Shown here: positions 44,581 through 56,080 of the stretch, piece after piece
Position numbering within the stretch: position 1 is the first letter of the stretch
How the letters are laid out: every line of letters begins with the position of its first letter
Assembly (NCBI RefSeq): GCF_037893015.1
Contig: NC_133666.1
Coordinates: 568,234,528 to 568,298,527 of the forward strand
Direction: 5' to 3'
Source of the DNA: Macrotis lagotis
Taxonomy: Eukaryota; Chordata; Mammalia; Peramelemorphia; Peramelidae
Length of the DNA: 64,000 bases
The notes under the pieces: model-generated
Databases searched by the model: none
What the model was told of the DNA's origin: nothing
The model's input: only the letters and a program-made list of their open reading frames with translations
Program-made: the position numbers and the translations under genes

Positions 44581-45056
44581 TATCACCTATTTATCTGATA
44601 GCTTAAATGTCCCTTGAATTAGCCCTAAATCACATTAGTTTGGGGGGTACTACATCACACTTCACACTTTTGATGACTTTAGCTAGCACTCTATTAAACC
44701 AAGAGATGTTTTCCCTCTATAACTGCTCTCCAACCATATCTCTTCCATCCTAATGACATTTTTGTGTAACTAAGTGCTTGAATTTACATTTACCCTATGG
44801 ATAGCATATTAATAGATGTAGTACAATGTTCTTACTTGTCAACAATGTTTTGGGTCTGGATTCTTTCATTTACTATGTTTAACTATATTTTTAAGTTGTA
44901 TTTTCTATAAGTCTGATAAACCATTTATGCCTTTATCTAGGTCAGGATTGGGAAGCTTTTCTTCTGCCAAGGAGCGACACTTAAAAATAGCCTTTTATAT
45001 TTTGTCAAACATTTAATTAATTCACACACAAAAGTTTCTAGATTTATTAAATTTCA
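44581..45056. other. Stretch with no assignable feature
   Basis: The first part may continue the CR1/L3 copy. Nothing else was recognised. Confidence 0.4.
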
Positions 45057-45213
45057 AGGGGAAGCTAGATGATGTATTAGATAGAGCACTGGCCCTGGAG
45101 TCAGGAAGACCTGAGATCAAATCTGACCTCAGATACTTAATAATTACCTAGCTGTGTGGCCTTGGGCAAGTCACTTAACCCCATTGCCTTGATAAAACTA
45201 AAAAAAAAAAAAT
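45057..45213 (+). mobile_element. tRNA-derived marsupial SINE, sense
   Basis: 'GGGGAAGCTAGATGATGTAT', 'CCTGGAGTCAGGAAGACCTG', 'TTAATAATTACCTAGCTGTG' and 'CTTAACCCCATTGCCTTGAT' are followed by a run of 13 A. Confidence 0.93.
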
Positions 45214-45489
45214 CAAGTCCCACCTGTAGTTATCTTGGCAGTCCAGACCTCATGTTTTCTCAGACTTTTTATGTCTCAGGGCTCACCAGTCCTGTTCTAG
45301 GTTATTGATTGGAATGTTAGTAGTAAAAGTAAAAGCATGGTAGTATGAAGTTACCAGAAATCTTCCAGACACAACTTTAAATGAAGCATCTATACAGAAC
45401 TTAAATCTACAGATTTCACGAAAAAAGAGCAAAACATTTTCTCACTTCAAGATATTGTGAAAGATCTTAAGCAAAGTTTGTCTTTTCTG
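45214..45489. other. Stretch with no assignable feature
   Basis: This may include the outer part of the 5' UTR of the L1 that follows; the border could not be fixed. Confidence 0.35.
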
Positions 45490-45999
45490 GAGTAAAGGGG
45501 AAGTGAATCCCAGTGCAGGTGAAAGAGTGAGAAAGTTGACAGGAGTCTCTTAGCCATAGCATAGCCCAGGTCCTGGCTCAGCAATCCAATCTACCAAACC
45601 AAGAGAGAGAAAGTCAGCAGGAAAGGTCCCAATTCCAGGCTAAGTCCAAGCCCTGGAAATATTAGGACAAAACATTGGAATGGGTTAAGAACAAGCCACT
45701 GCATTGGCAAAAACTTGGCATAAAGGAGGAAACAAATCTCTGCATAGGCAATGCTTGGGCTCCATAGGCAACACCTTGGCAAGTGCTAAAATAGGAACCA
45801 AATCCTGGTGCCAGCACAAAAATCTTAGGGCTATAGTTCCTGTACCCCAGGATCAGAGCCCAATTATCAAAATGACCAAAAGCCCTAAAAGAATACTAAT
45901 CATAGAAAGCTAAGAAAAAATGCCATCAAGGAAGAAGAAAGGAGTGACAAATTACCTATACATGTAGTCTCAAAGGAGTTTATGAATTGACCTCAAATG

Positions 46000-46950
46000 A
46001 GTTTATGAATTGGTTTCAAATTTAAAATCTCTTGGAAGAACTTAAAAAGAGTTTTAAGAACCAAAGAAAAGAAGAAATAGGAAAAATGGAGCAAAAGAAA
46101 TGAGAACAATTCAGGAGAATTACGAAAAAATGACTGAAGAAATCAACTCCTTTAAAATTAAAAAAAATGACTAACTGGAAACAAATGTAACTTTAACAAA
46201 TAAAATCAGCTTCCTAGAAAAGGAAAACAATTCATTTATAAGTAAAATTAATCATCTCAGAAAGGAAACACAAAGATAACTGAAGAAAATAAAAGACTAA
46301 AAATTGGAATTGGACAAATGGAAATTAATTACTCGATGAGACACCAATATTCCATCAAACAATACCTAGATGAAAAAAATAGAAGATAATGTAAAGTACC
46401 TTTTAGTAAAAATAGATCTAAAAGAGATAGCTTGCAAATTATTGGTCCATGGAAAGCCTTCATGAAATAAAAAAGCCTGTAACATATCTTCAGGAAATTA
46501 TCATGGAAAGCTTCCTTAATATCCTAGAACATGAGAATAAATAGAGAATTGAAAGAATTCTTCAATCACCTCCAAAAAGAGATCAACATAAAAACTCAAA
46601 GGAATATTGTGGCCAAATTTCCCAGAATTCTCAGTTAAAAGAGAAAATACTTCAAGAACCTAAAAAATAAGTAATTTTAGTACCATTAAACCACAATCAG
46701 AATTAAATAGGACATATCAACTTCAACATTAAAGGATTAGAGGGCCTGAAATTTGATATTCCAGAATGCAAGTGACCTTGGATTTCAACCAAGAATCAAC
46801 TACCCTGAAAAATTCAGCATATTCTTTCAGGGGAAAAGGTGAAAATTCAATGAAATGGAGAACTTCCAAAATTTTCTGATGAAAAGACCAGAAATGAATA
46901 AAAAATCTGATCTTCAAATACAAGATTCAAGAGATGCTTAAAAAGGTAAA
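46000..46950 (+). pseudogene. L1 ORF1 remnant
   Basis: A Lys/Glu-rich coiled-coil region (about 46000-46400) is followed by the RRM-like and C-terminal domains. At about 46828-46890 the reading FFQGKR, KFNEMENFQNF and LMKRPEMN matches LFQGKRWTFNKMEEFQKFLMKRP in the younger L1. There are many stops. Confidence 0.75.
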
Positions 46951-47398
46951 CAGAAAGTGAAAAAATGCTAGTCAAGAACATGAAACTATAACTCCCTATG
47001 AGAGAAGATAAAACTTTTAATTAATTCTTGAGGATTCTATTTCACATAGAATAATTGAAAGAAACATACTTAGAGAGAGGATATGGCTATAGGATGACCA
47101 TTAAAGTGTTGATCCTTTAGCCAATATTTTAAATAATGAAGGATTGTAATTAGAAGGCAATGGTGCAAATAGATCAAAGGGTGATGATACTTATGAGGGT
47201 TGTATTTCTATTGGGACAAGAGGGAGTGTGTTTAAATGAGTTGCACATAATGAAATCATGAAGTGATCTAGTTTTACTTGATACAATAGTTAATGAAGGC
47301 TGTATCACTATAGAGACAGAAGGAGAGAGTATACTGTGAAGAGCTGAACATGAATAGTTAATGAAGAAATCTTATCAAACATCATAATTTAATTACTT

Positions 47399-47830
47399 TG
47401 TAGAGGACCATCCCCTAAGAGTGAGTTACACATGTCAGAAGTGATCTTTGGAACCAGAGATATGAATTTGGATATGAAATGAATTTGTTGGCTCACTTGT
47501 AAACCCTGACCTAAAACATCTGTGGCACTAGAGGTGTGTGGGAAGTTTTCTGATAAGGAAGTCTGCAGATTTCAAATGATAAATATCATTAATTTAATCA
47601 GGGAATCTATGTAGCTGGGTTTTATCTAACTTGTCATGTCTGAGATGGGTTTTGTTATAAAAGTATTGAGTATTCAAGAATAAAGTTAGGAGAGATTGTT
47701 TCACGACCTAAAGTGCTGGTGCTTCCTTGACATCTAAATATTTGTGGGGCATCTCCTTCAAACCTGGCTCTCAAATTCCTAGATGCACACCAGAGTTATT
47801 GTGGATAATATTACCCAGGATTGTAGTACA
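47399..47830 (+). mobile_element. Possible solo LTR of an endogenous retrovirus (fossil)
   Basis: This ~430-bp block interrupts the repetitive L1 spacer. It starts TGTAGAGGACC and ends GTAGTACA. It has a TATAAAAG box near 47650 followed within about 30 bp by AATAAA, an arrangement typical of an LTR (U3-R-U5). No coding part is attached. No clear flanking duplication was found, so orientation and borders rest on the internal signals alone. Class unknown; old. Confidence 0.42.
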
Positions 47831-48135
47831 ACAGTTGAAGTATAAGGACATAGGGAGAGATTGTACTTTATACTTTAGTTAATGAAGGTTGAAAACCAAT
47901 GTAAAGAGGGAGGGAGCTCACCTAGAGGGACTGAACATAAATAGATCATGAAGTAATTTTGATTTACTTGATACAATTAGAGGTAGTGTACATACAGGGG
48001 GTGGGAATAATTGGTTCATGAAGTGATTTTGCTTTACATGATCTTTAACTCATGAGGACTATTTGTTTTTAGAGGGTTTTTGAATAGAGGGTGTACTATG
48101 AATTTGATGATAATTTGATGTTATTTATTACTCTT

Positions 48136-51006
48136 TTTAAGTGCAATTTTTTATTATTTCATCTTATAGAAATGCTTGCTTTTTAAAATGTGTATTCTTG
48201 TTTAATTATTTTACATTATTACAATAATCTTGTTGTAAAAGTAAGCATAACCCTCCACACCCAAAAAAGATAAACCTCAAGAACAGTGAGAGAGAAAAGA
48301 AAGTATACTTCACTCTGTGTTCAGATCCCAATAACTATCTCTGGGAGGAGTTGCCTTCTTTATCATAAATCCGCCAGAGAAGTGCTTCAAAATCTTTTCC
48401 CACAATCACTATTAGTAGCTATATTTCCCTCCATTCTGTTCTTCCCCTCACTCATTTATTCTATTCTTTCTCTCTCTCCTTTTACCTTATCTCTGTTCAG
48501 AAGAGTGCTGTAGCTCATAACCCTCTCCCATGATCTTCTCTCTCTTCTATGCCCTACACCCCCATCCTCCCCTCTGTCCCCCTTATTCCATTCCTTTCTT
48601 CTCATTTTACTCTGGGGTAACATAGATTTCTATACGCTATTAAGTGTGTATGTTATTTCCACACTGAGCCATTTCTTTTCTTTTTTTAAATTTTATTTAT
48701 TTAAGGCAATAGGGTTAAGTGACTTGCCCAAGGTCACACAGTTAGGCAATTATTAAAATGTCTGAGGCCGGATTTGAACTCAGGTACTCCGGACTCCAGG
48801 GCTGGTGCTCTATCCACTGCATGACCTAGCTGCCCTTCACTAAGCCATTTCTGATGAAAATGAAGTCTCACTCATTCCCCCTTGCCACCCCCCATTTCAC
48901 TCTGTTACTTTTTCTTGACTTTTATATGTGAAATAGTTTAGCCCATTCATCCTCTCCTTTTCCTTTTTCTCAGTACTTTCCTTTATCACCCATTAACTCC
49001 ATCTTTATTCTATACTATACCATTATATTCAATTTCCTCCTGTGCCTCATGTATTCTCCCAATTGCTGTTATAAATGAAAAGTGTCATGTGAGTTTTCAG
49101 CATCTTTTTCCCATGCAGTAATACATGTATTTCAAGGTCATTAATTCCTCTTTAGTCCTTGTTCACCTTCTCTGTGCTTCACCTGAATCCTGTACACAGA
49201 GATAAATCTTTCTCTTCAGCTCTGGTTGCTTCAACATGAAAGGTTGAAAGCCCCCTGTTTCATTGAAAGTCCATCTTTTCCCCTGAAAAAAGATGTTCAC
49301 TTTTGCTGGTTAGTTGATTCTCAGTTGTAAACCAATCTCTTTTGCCTTCTGAAATATCATATTCCAAATCCTACAAGACCTTAATATAGATGCAGCCAAA
49401 TACTGTGTAATTTTTGACAATAGAGCCATGGTAGTTGAATTGTTTGTTTCTGGAAGCTTTCGGTGATTTCTTTTTAACTTTGGTGTTTTGGAATTTGGCT
49501 ATAATAATCCTGGAAGTTTTTCTTTTGGGATCTCTTTCAGGAGATGATTGGTGAATACCCTCAATTTCTATTCTAATCTCTGCTTCTAGGATCTCAGGGC
49601 AATTTTACTGCATTATTTCTTGAAAAATGGAGTCTAGATTCTTTTCTTCATCATGCCTTTCAGATGTCCCAAAAATTTTTAAATTATCTCTCCTGGATCT
49701 GTTTTATAGGTCAGTTTTTTTAATGAGATATTTCACATTTTCTTCTAATTTTTCATTCATTTTGTTTTGTTTTAATGGTTCTTGATTTTTTGCAAAGTTT
49801 TCAACTTCCTTTGCCTCCATTCTACAATTGAAGGACTTATTTTCTTCAGAGAGTTTTTTTCCTCTCCTTTTCCAGCTGGTCAATTCTGCTTTTTTAAGGC
49901 ATTCTTCTCCTCATTTGCCTTTTGGGTTGTTGTTTTTTCCATTTGGCCTAAACTGCTTTTTAACATATTATTTTCTTCAGCATTTTTTTTATTTCTTTCA
50001 CCAAACTGCTGCCTTGATTTTCATGATTTCCATGCATTGTTCTCATTTCTCTTCCCAATTTTTCCTCTACCTCCCTTACTTGTTTTCAAAGTATTTTTGA
50101 GGTTTTCTATTGCCTAAGGCCATTTCCTATTTCTCTTTGAGGCTTTGGATATATAAGCTTCGACTTTATCATCTTGAGAGTGTGTATTTTGGGGAAGAAA
50201 ATAATTTTCTGTGGTCAGTTTCTTCTTTTTCTGTTGTTTACTCATTTCCTCGGCTTACAACCAATTTACCACAAATTAAGGCTTTGTGGATTTTTTTGGA
50301 TATCCCACAAGGACCTTAATTTCTCCAAGGTCTTATGAGAGGCTTTGTGCTCTCTTGCCTGTGCTCTAGTATGTGGATGACCACAGGCTCTCCCATCTGC
50401 CCTGGTTCCTCAGACTGAAACTTGGATCTGTGTTGGTGCAAAGCAGCACAGTCCTGCCCCAGGGATAGCAATGAGGCCTCTGCAGTCTCTCTCCACTCCT
50501 TTACTGTCTCTGGGCTGGGCATTCTGGAAGTTCTGGTTGACTCTGCCAATTCCTGCTGCAGGTTTTAATCACAGGACTTCTCTGAGACCAATGCTCCATG
50601 CTCACTCTGGTGCAGCAGAGTTCTCTGACCACCCCTTCAAGTTGTCTTGGGTGATTCCCTGGGCCTGGAGTTCAGAAAACCCTGTACCATGAATCCAAAC
50701 ACCCCAATGAACCCAGGCACCATGCAGGCTGTTCCTGGAAGACTGGAGTAGGTTTACTCTGGCCTGCTGCATTTGGTTGCTGCTGTTCTGTGGTGTGGCT
50801 GCTATGCAGCTCTTTCTAACCCCCAGTCCCAGTGAAACAGACCTTTCCTGCAAATTTTCTAAGTTGTCTTGAACTGAGAAATTGCATCACTCAGTCTTTC
50901 TGTGGGTTCTGCCCCTCTATATTTTGGCTAGAGTCATAATTTTAATTTTTTTGGGAAAGGGTTTCCCAGAATTTCTGTCCTCAAGCTGCCATATTGGCTC
51001 TGCCCC
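48136..51006 (-). mobile_element. HAL1-like element (3' UTR, ORF1, 5' UTR; no ORF2), antisense
   Basis: The 3' UTR starts at 48136 ('TTATTACAATAATCTTGTTG', 'AAAGAAAGTATACTTCACTC') and passes straight into the ORF1-ORF2 spacer near 48370. ORF1 antisense follows (about 49250-50290), then a 5' UTR ending 'AAGCTGCCATATTGGCTCTG'. No endonuclease or RT sequence lies between. TATTTATTACTCTT (48122-48135) and TATTTATGACTCTT (51007-51020) form a 13/14 target-site duplication. The element is complete end to end but its ORF1 frame is decayed. A SINE at 48677-48837 is nested within. Confidence 0.85.
48677..48837 (-). mobile_element. tRNA-derived marsupial SINE, antisense, with target-site duplication
   Basis: 'GGGTTAAGTGACTTGCCCAA', 'GGCCGGATTTGAACTCAGGT' and 'GCATGACCTAGCTGCCCTT' identify it. 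CACTGAGCCATTTCT (48662-48676) and CACTAAGCCATTTCT (48838-48852) form a 14/15 duplication. Confidence 0.95.
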
Positions 51007-51699
51007 TATTTATGACTCTTGAGAGGTATATTTCTAATGGGGCAGTAAAGCATATGTTCTTGGATAGTGACTATGATTTTGATTCTCAATCAAAGAGGAT
51101 CTATTTATTTTAGAAATATAGATAGGTAAAAGGAGTTTATTTTGACAAAGGAGTTATGAATATGATAGTGTTCAGAACATTAAAAATATGTAAAAAGTAT
51201 TATGCTAGGAGAGACCAAGGCATTGGAGGATAAATTACACATGAAAAGATGCAAAGACCTATTATGGTAGGTGGAAAGACAGGAGAGGTTAAATACTGAA
51301 TAAATTATACTCTCAACAGATTGGACCCCCCCCAAAAGAATAAAAGTATATTCCCAATTTGGTTTTCAAATCTATCCTATCCCACAGGGAAGTGCGGGGG
51401 GGGGGGGTAAAGAAAGGGAAAGAAGAGGCTGATAAAAGGAAATATGAAATTAAAAGTAAAATTAAAGTTAAAGCTAAAAATAAAAAGTAAAGGGAAAAGG
51501 GAGCAAAACATTGGTGAGGAGGGGCAAGGGAGTGGAAAGGAAAGAGAAAAGGTAAACAGATGAAGATAACATGGAAAGAAATATAGAGTTATATACCTTA
51601 ACTGTAAAGGTGAATAGAATGAATTCTCCCATACAATGGAAACAGATAGAAGAATGCATTAAAAAACAGAATCCTAAAATATATTGTTTACAGGAAGCT

Positions 51700-52424
51700 G
51701 GCTGGTTGATTTTGTCCTTTATTAAAGAAGACCAATACAAGCTCAGAATGCTCTATCACAGATGGGACATAAATGGTCCATGTGGAAACCTGGAATGACT
51801 ACTCTATACTTATGAATGTCATGTTTCCTTTGAATCGCTTCAATTCTATCTTCCTCTAAGAGTGCCCTCACTGATGAGGGCACATTGTACTGGGCAGTCC
51901 TGTCCCGTTGTCTCCCATGTTGTACAATCAATTCTAAAGTTCTCCAATGAGCCCTTCAACACTTCACTCTAAATGTTTGTCCTGTGTAAGTTCTCCCCAA
52001 AATATTTTTTGGCAAGCATAAATCTGACATTCTAACAATGTGTCCAGCCTATCATTATTGCATTCTCTGTAATAATGTAGAAATGCTGGTCAGTTTAGCT
52101 TGAGAAAGGACCTCAGTATCTAGTATCTTCTCCTGCCAGGTGATCTTCAGAATCTTCCTAAGACTATTTAAATGGAAGTAATTCAGTTTCCTGACATGAC
52201 ACTGGTATATTGTCCAGATTTCAAAGGCATATAGCAATGAGCTCAACACAATTGCTCTGTAGACCTTCAGTTTAATACCTCTTCTCTTCCATATTTTCTT
52301 TTGGAACTTCCCAAATACTGAGCTATCTCTGGCAATGAGTGTGTCAACCCCATTGACAATGTATACCTTTTGGGTAGTGACATTGCCAAGGTTAATGAAC
52401 TTGTCCACAGTACACAAAATCTCA
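51700..52424 (-). mobile_element. RTE (Bov-B-like) LINE, antisense, 5'-truncated; left half of a composite
   Basis: The 3' terminus abuts the target duplication at 51700 ('GGCTGGTTGATTTTGTCCTT' is the reverse complement of the RTE tail). Minus-strand reading over 52400-52055 gives DKFINLGNVTT, KIWKRRGIKLKVYRAIVLSS, LLYAFEIWTIYQCHVRKLNY and ILKITWQEKILDTEVLSQAK. This matches the RTE region [32 protein letters not shown]...WQDKIPDTEVLSRA. The 5' end is truncated at about 52424, where a sense SINE begins. Confidence 0.88.
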
Positions 52425-52666
52425 TCTTGGAACCAGGAGGCTAGAAGTTCAAAATCAGCCCCTGACACTTGCTAGCTGTGTGACCTTGGGCAAGTAACTT
52501 AATGCTGATTGCCCTGAATCCAAGGCATCTCGAGTCATCCTGAATCATATCTGGACACAGATAGCCCTGGAGGAGAAAGTGAGAATGGTTACTTAGCAAG
52601 CACTCCAAAATCCAATTAATGTGCTTGTAAATGTACATCTTGAAAATGGAGATCAAATTTATTACA
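52425..52666 (+). mobile_element. tRNA-derived SINE with RTE-type tail, sense; right half of a composite
   Basis: 'CTGACACTTGCTAGCTGTGT', then 'GACCTTGGGCAAGTAACTTAA', is the tRNA-related part. 'CCCTGAATCCAAGGCATCTC', 'GAGTCATCCTGAATCATATC', 'GGAGGAGAAAGTGAGAATGG' and 'CTTGAAAATGGAGATCAAA' form the RTE-type tail. Its 3' end abuts GTTTACAAGAAGCT (52667-52680). It appears 5'-truncated at the junction with the antisense RTE. Confidence 0.82.
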
Positions 52667-53334
52667 GTTTACAAGAAGCTCATCTTAAGCAGAAAGATGT
52701 ATATAGAGTAAAGGTAAAAGACTGGAGAAAATTATATTATGCTTCAGTGAAAAGTTAAAAAAAACAAGGATAGCATTCTTGATTTCAGACAAAGCAGAAC
52801 TAAGAATAGATCTCATTAAAAAGTATAAGGAAGGAAACTACATCTTCTTTAATGGCACCACAGACAATGAAGTAATATCATTATTAAACATAAATGTATA
52901 TAATGGTATAGCATCCAAATTCTTAGAGGAGAAGCTAAAAAAATTTCAGGGTAACATAGACAGAAAAACTATAATAATGAGCTCTTTCTCTCTGAATTAG
53001 ATCAGTCTAACCACAAAATAAACAAGAAGGAAGTAAGATTTTAGAAAATTTTGATATGATAGACATCTGGAAAAAACCAAAGGGGATAGAAAAATAATAT
53101 ATCTTTTTCTCTGCAGTACATAGCACCTATAACAAAATTGACCAAGTGCTAGGTTATAAAACCTTATAATCATGGCAGAAAGGCAGAAATATTAAATGCA
53201 TTCTTTTCAGATCATAACACAACAAAATTGCATGTAATAAAGTGCAATGGAAAGATAAATTGGAAAATTGAAAAATAAATTGAAAAATATATAACCTACC
53301 TTTTAAATGAGTGTGTTTCAAACAATACATAGAA

Positions 53335-53490
53335 GGGGGGTTGTTTTTCCAAGGCAATGGGGTTAATTAATTTGCCCAAAGTGATACAACAAGGTAATTA
53401 TTAAGAGTCTGAGACCACATTTGAACTCAGGTCCTCTTGACCTCAGGGCTAGTGTTCTATCCACTTTGCCACCTAGTTACCTGAGTAATC
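53335..53490 (-). mobile_element. tRNA-derived marsupial SINE, antisense
   Basis: 'AAGGCAATGGGGTTAATTAA', 'ACATTTGAACTCAGGTCCTC' and 'CACTTTGCCACCTAGTTACC' identify a SINE inserted in the ORF2 remnant between endonuclease and RT. Confidence 0.92.
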
Positions 53491-55112
53491 AAAATTTTCT
53501 TCCAAGACAATAACAACAGTGAGACATTATATCAAAATTTATGTGATGCAGTCAAAGCCATTGTTAGGGGAAATTATTTATCTCTCAATGCTTATGTGAA
53601 TAAAATAGAGAAAGAAGAGATTGATAAAATCAAGCATGCAAGTAAAAAAGACAACTAGAAGAACAAAGTAAAAGCCTCCAAATAAATACTAAATTAAGAA
53701 TTCTGAAAACAAAGAAGAAATTTAAAAAGTTGAAAGTAAGATAGTCATTGAATCAAAAAAGGAAAACAGATGGTTTTGAGAAAAAATAATAAACTCGTTA
53801 AATCTTTAGGCAATCTGTCTTTTTTAAAAAAAGAAAAAGTAAACCAAATTATAGGATCAAATATGGAAAGTTTGAATTCACCATCAAAGAGGAAGGAATT
53901 AAAGTAATAATTCAAATTTATTTTAACCAATTGTACTCCAAAAATTTTGAAAATCTAAGTGAAATCGATGGATATTTTCAAAAATAATCTAACCAGATTA
54001 ATAGTTGAGGAAATAAAATCTCAGATAACCCCATTTAATAAAAATAAACTGAAGAAACCATTTATAAATTCCCTAAGAAAAAAATCTCCAGAACCAGATG
54101 GATTTACAAGTGAATTCTATGAAACATTTAAAGAAAAATTAAGTCCAATTCTGTATAAATTATTTAAAAATAGAAAAAGGAATTCTGCCAAATTCCTTTT
54201 GTGAAATGAACATTAGGTGGTGATATCTAAACCAAAAAGAACCAAAACAAATAAAATTATAGACCAATCTCCCTAATAAACATTGATTCAAAAATCTTTA
54301 AAAAATTAGCAGAGAGATCACCGCAAGTTATTACTAGGATGATACACATGGTCAGGAAGGATTTATATCAGTAGGCAGGAAAAGTTCAATTTTAGGAAAG
54401 CAATCAATATAATTGACATATCAATAACAAAACTAATAGAAATCATATGATTGGCTCAATAGCTGCTAAAAGAGATTTTGACAAAATACAGCACCCATTC
54501 CTATTTAAAATATTAGAGAGTACAGGAATATATGGAGTTTTCCTTAAAATAATTAAGAATTTCTATCTAAAAACATCAAGAAACAATGTATATAATGGAG
54601 ATGATCTAGAAGAAATCCAAAGAAGAAAATGGGTGAAAGAGGGATGCCCATCATCACTATTACTATTCAATATAGTGTTAGAGATATTATCTTTAGTAAA
54701 AAGTGAAGAATAGGAAACTGAAGGAATTAGAATTGGCAATGAAGAAACAAGACTTTCATTCTTTGCAGAAAATAGGATGATATACTATGAGTATCCAAGA
54801 AAATAAATTAAAAACCTTCTTAAAACTATGCACAAAATCAGCAAAATAACATGGTAAGAAATAAATTCATATAAATCATCAAAATTCAAGGGCAAGTGAT
54901 AGAAATAGAAATTCCATGTAATGTAATTGTAGACAGCATAAAATACTTTGTAATATACATCCCAAGAAAAAATCTGGAGACTACATAAACACATTAAAAA
55001 TACTTTTCACACAAATAAAGTTTTGGCTAAACGATTGGAAATACATCATTTGTTCACTGACAGACAAAGCTGAAGTAATAAAAATGACAATTCTTACCAA
55101 ATTAAAATACTT

Positions 55113-56080
55113 AATTCACCAATTGATAGATGGGCAAAGGATATGAAGAAATTATAGTTATATATAACCATATGGAAAATGCTCCAAATAATTATTGATT
55201 AAAGAAATGAAAATTAAAACAATGAGGTATCACCTCACACCTATCTGACTGGCCAAGATGAAAAAAAAGGGAAAATGATCAATGTTGGAGAGGATTGGAA
55301 CATTTATACATTGCTGGTGGAGTTGTGAACTGATCCAGCCATTCTGGAGAGGAATATGGAATTATGCTGAAAGAGAAATAAAAATGTTCATTCCCTTGGA
55401 CCTGGTAATTCCAATTCTAGGCCTATATCCAGAAGAAATCATAAAAAATGGGAAAAGTCTCATGTGTTTCAAAATATTCATAGCAGTTTTTTTTTTGTAA
55501 TGGCAAAGAATTGTAAATTGAGGGGATGCCCATCCAATGGGGAATGGTTATATGAATATTATGGGATATTATAGTTCTATAAGAAACCATAAATGGTCAG
55601 ACTCTAAAGAAGCATGGAATATTCTGATACTGAGCTAAGGGAGTAGAAAACAAGAGAACAATGTACACATTAACAAAATCCTGACATGATCAACCTTGAT
55701 GGAAGCAGCTCCTCTCAACATTTCAGAGAGCTAGGACTACTGCATTAGATTGATTCTGGACAATGTTATCACCTCCAGAGGAAGCAAAGCAAAGCAAAAC
55801 AAAACAAAATGAAAAATAAAACAAAACAAATAAGCAATGAAACAATCCTTTAGAATCTCATGAACACTTTATAAAAATTATTGCTTATGTATCTCTTTCC
55901 TTTATGTCTATTTCCCCATACTGAAAATGACTAATCTCTAAACATGTTTAGCAAAAATTGGATGTACAATGCTAACATGACTGTTTGTCACTGATGGGGG
56001 GGGAGGAGAGTAGAAGGATATTTTTTTTCTTAAAAATATACATGTACATATGGATGAAAAAATAAATTAAAATTTGTTTA
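55113..56080 (+). mobile_element. L1 3' end, sense, inserted in the older L1
   Basis: The ORF2 C-terminal region ('GAGGTATCACCTCACACCTA', frame ELIQPFWRGIWNYAEREIKM, 'TAGGCCTATATCCAGAAGAA') is followed by the 3' UTR ('GAATCTCATGAACACTTTAT', 'GGATGAAAAAATAAATTAA'). AAAATACTT (55104-55112) and AAAATTACTT (56081-56090) form the likely duplication. Host ORF2 text is contiguous across the insertion (...ACCAAATT / TTCAGTACCATACCAATG...). Confidence 0.85.

Noticed and set aside
49782-50117. 111-codon Phe-rich plus-strand frame
   Set aside because: It is the antisense of the Lys/Glu-rich ORF1 coiled coil in the HAL1-like element.
51388-51412. Poly-G run as a G-quadruplex regulatory site
   Set aside because: A single G run in the L1 spacer just upstream of ORF2; similar runs occur in this family and there are not four separate G-tracts.
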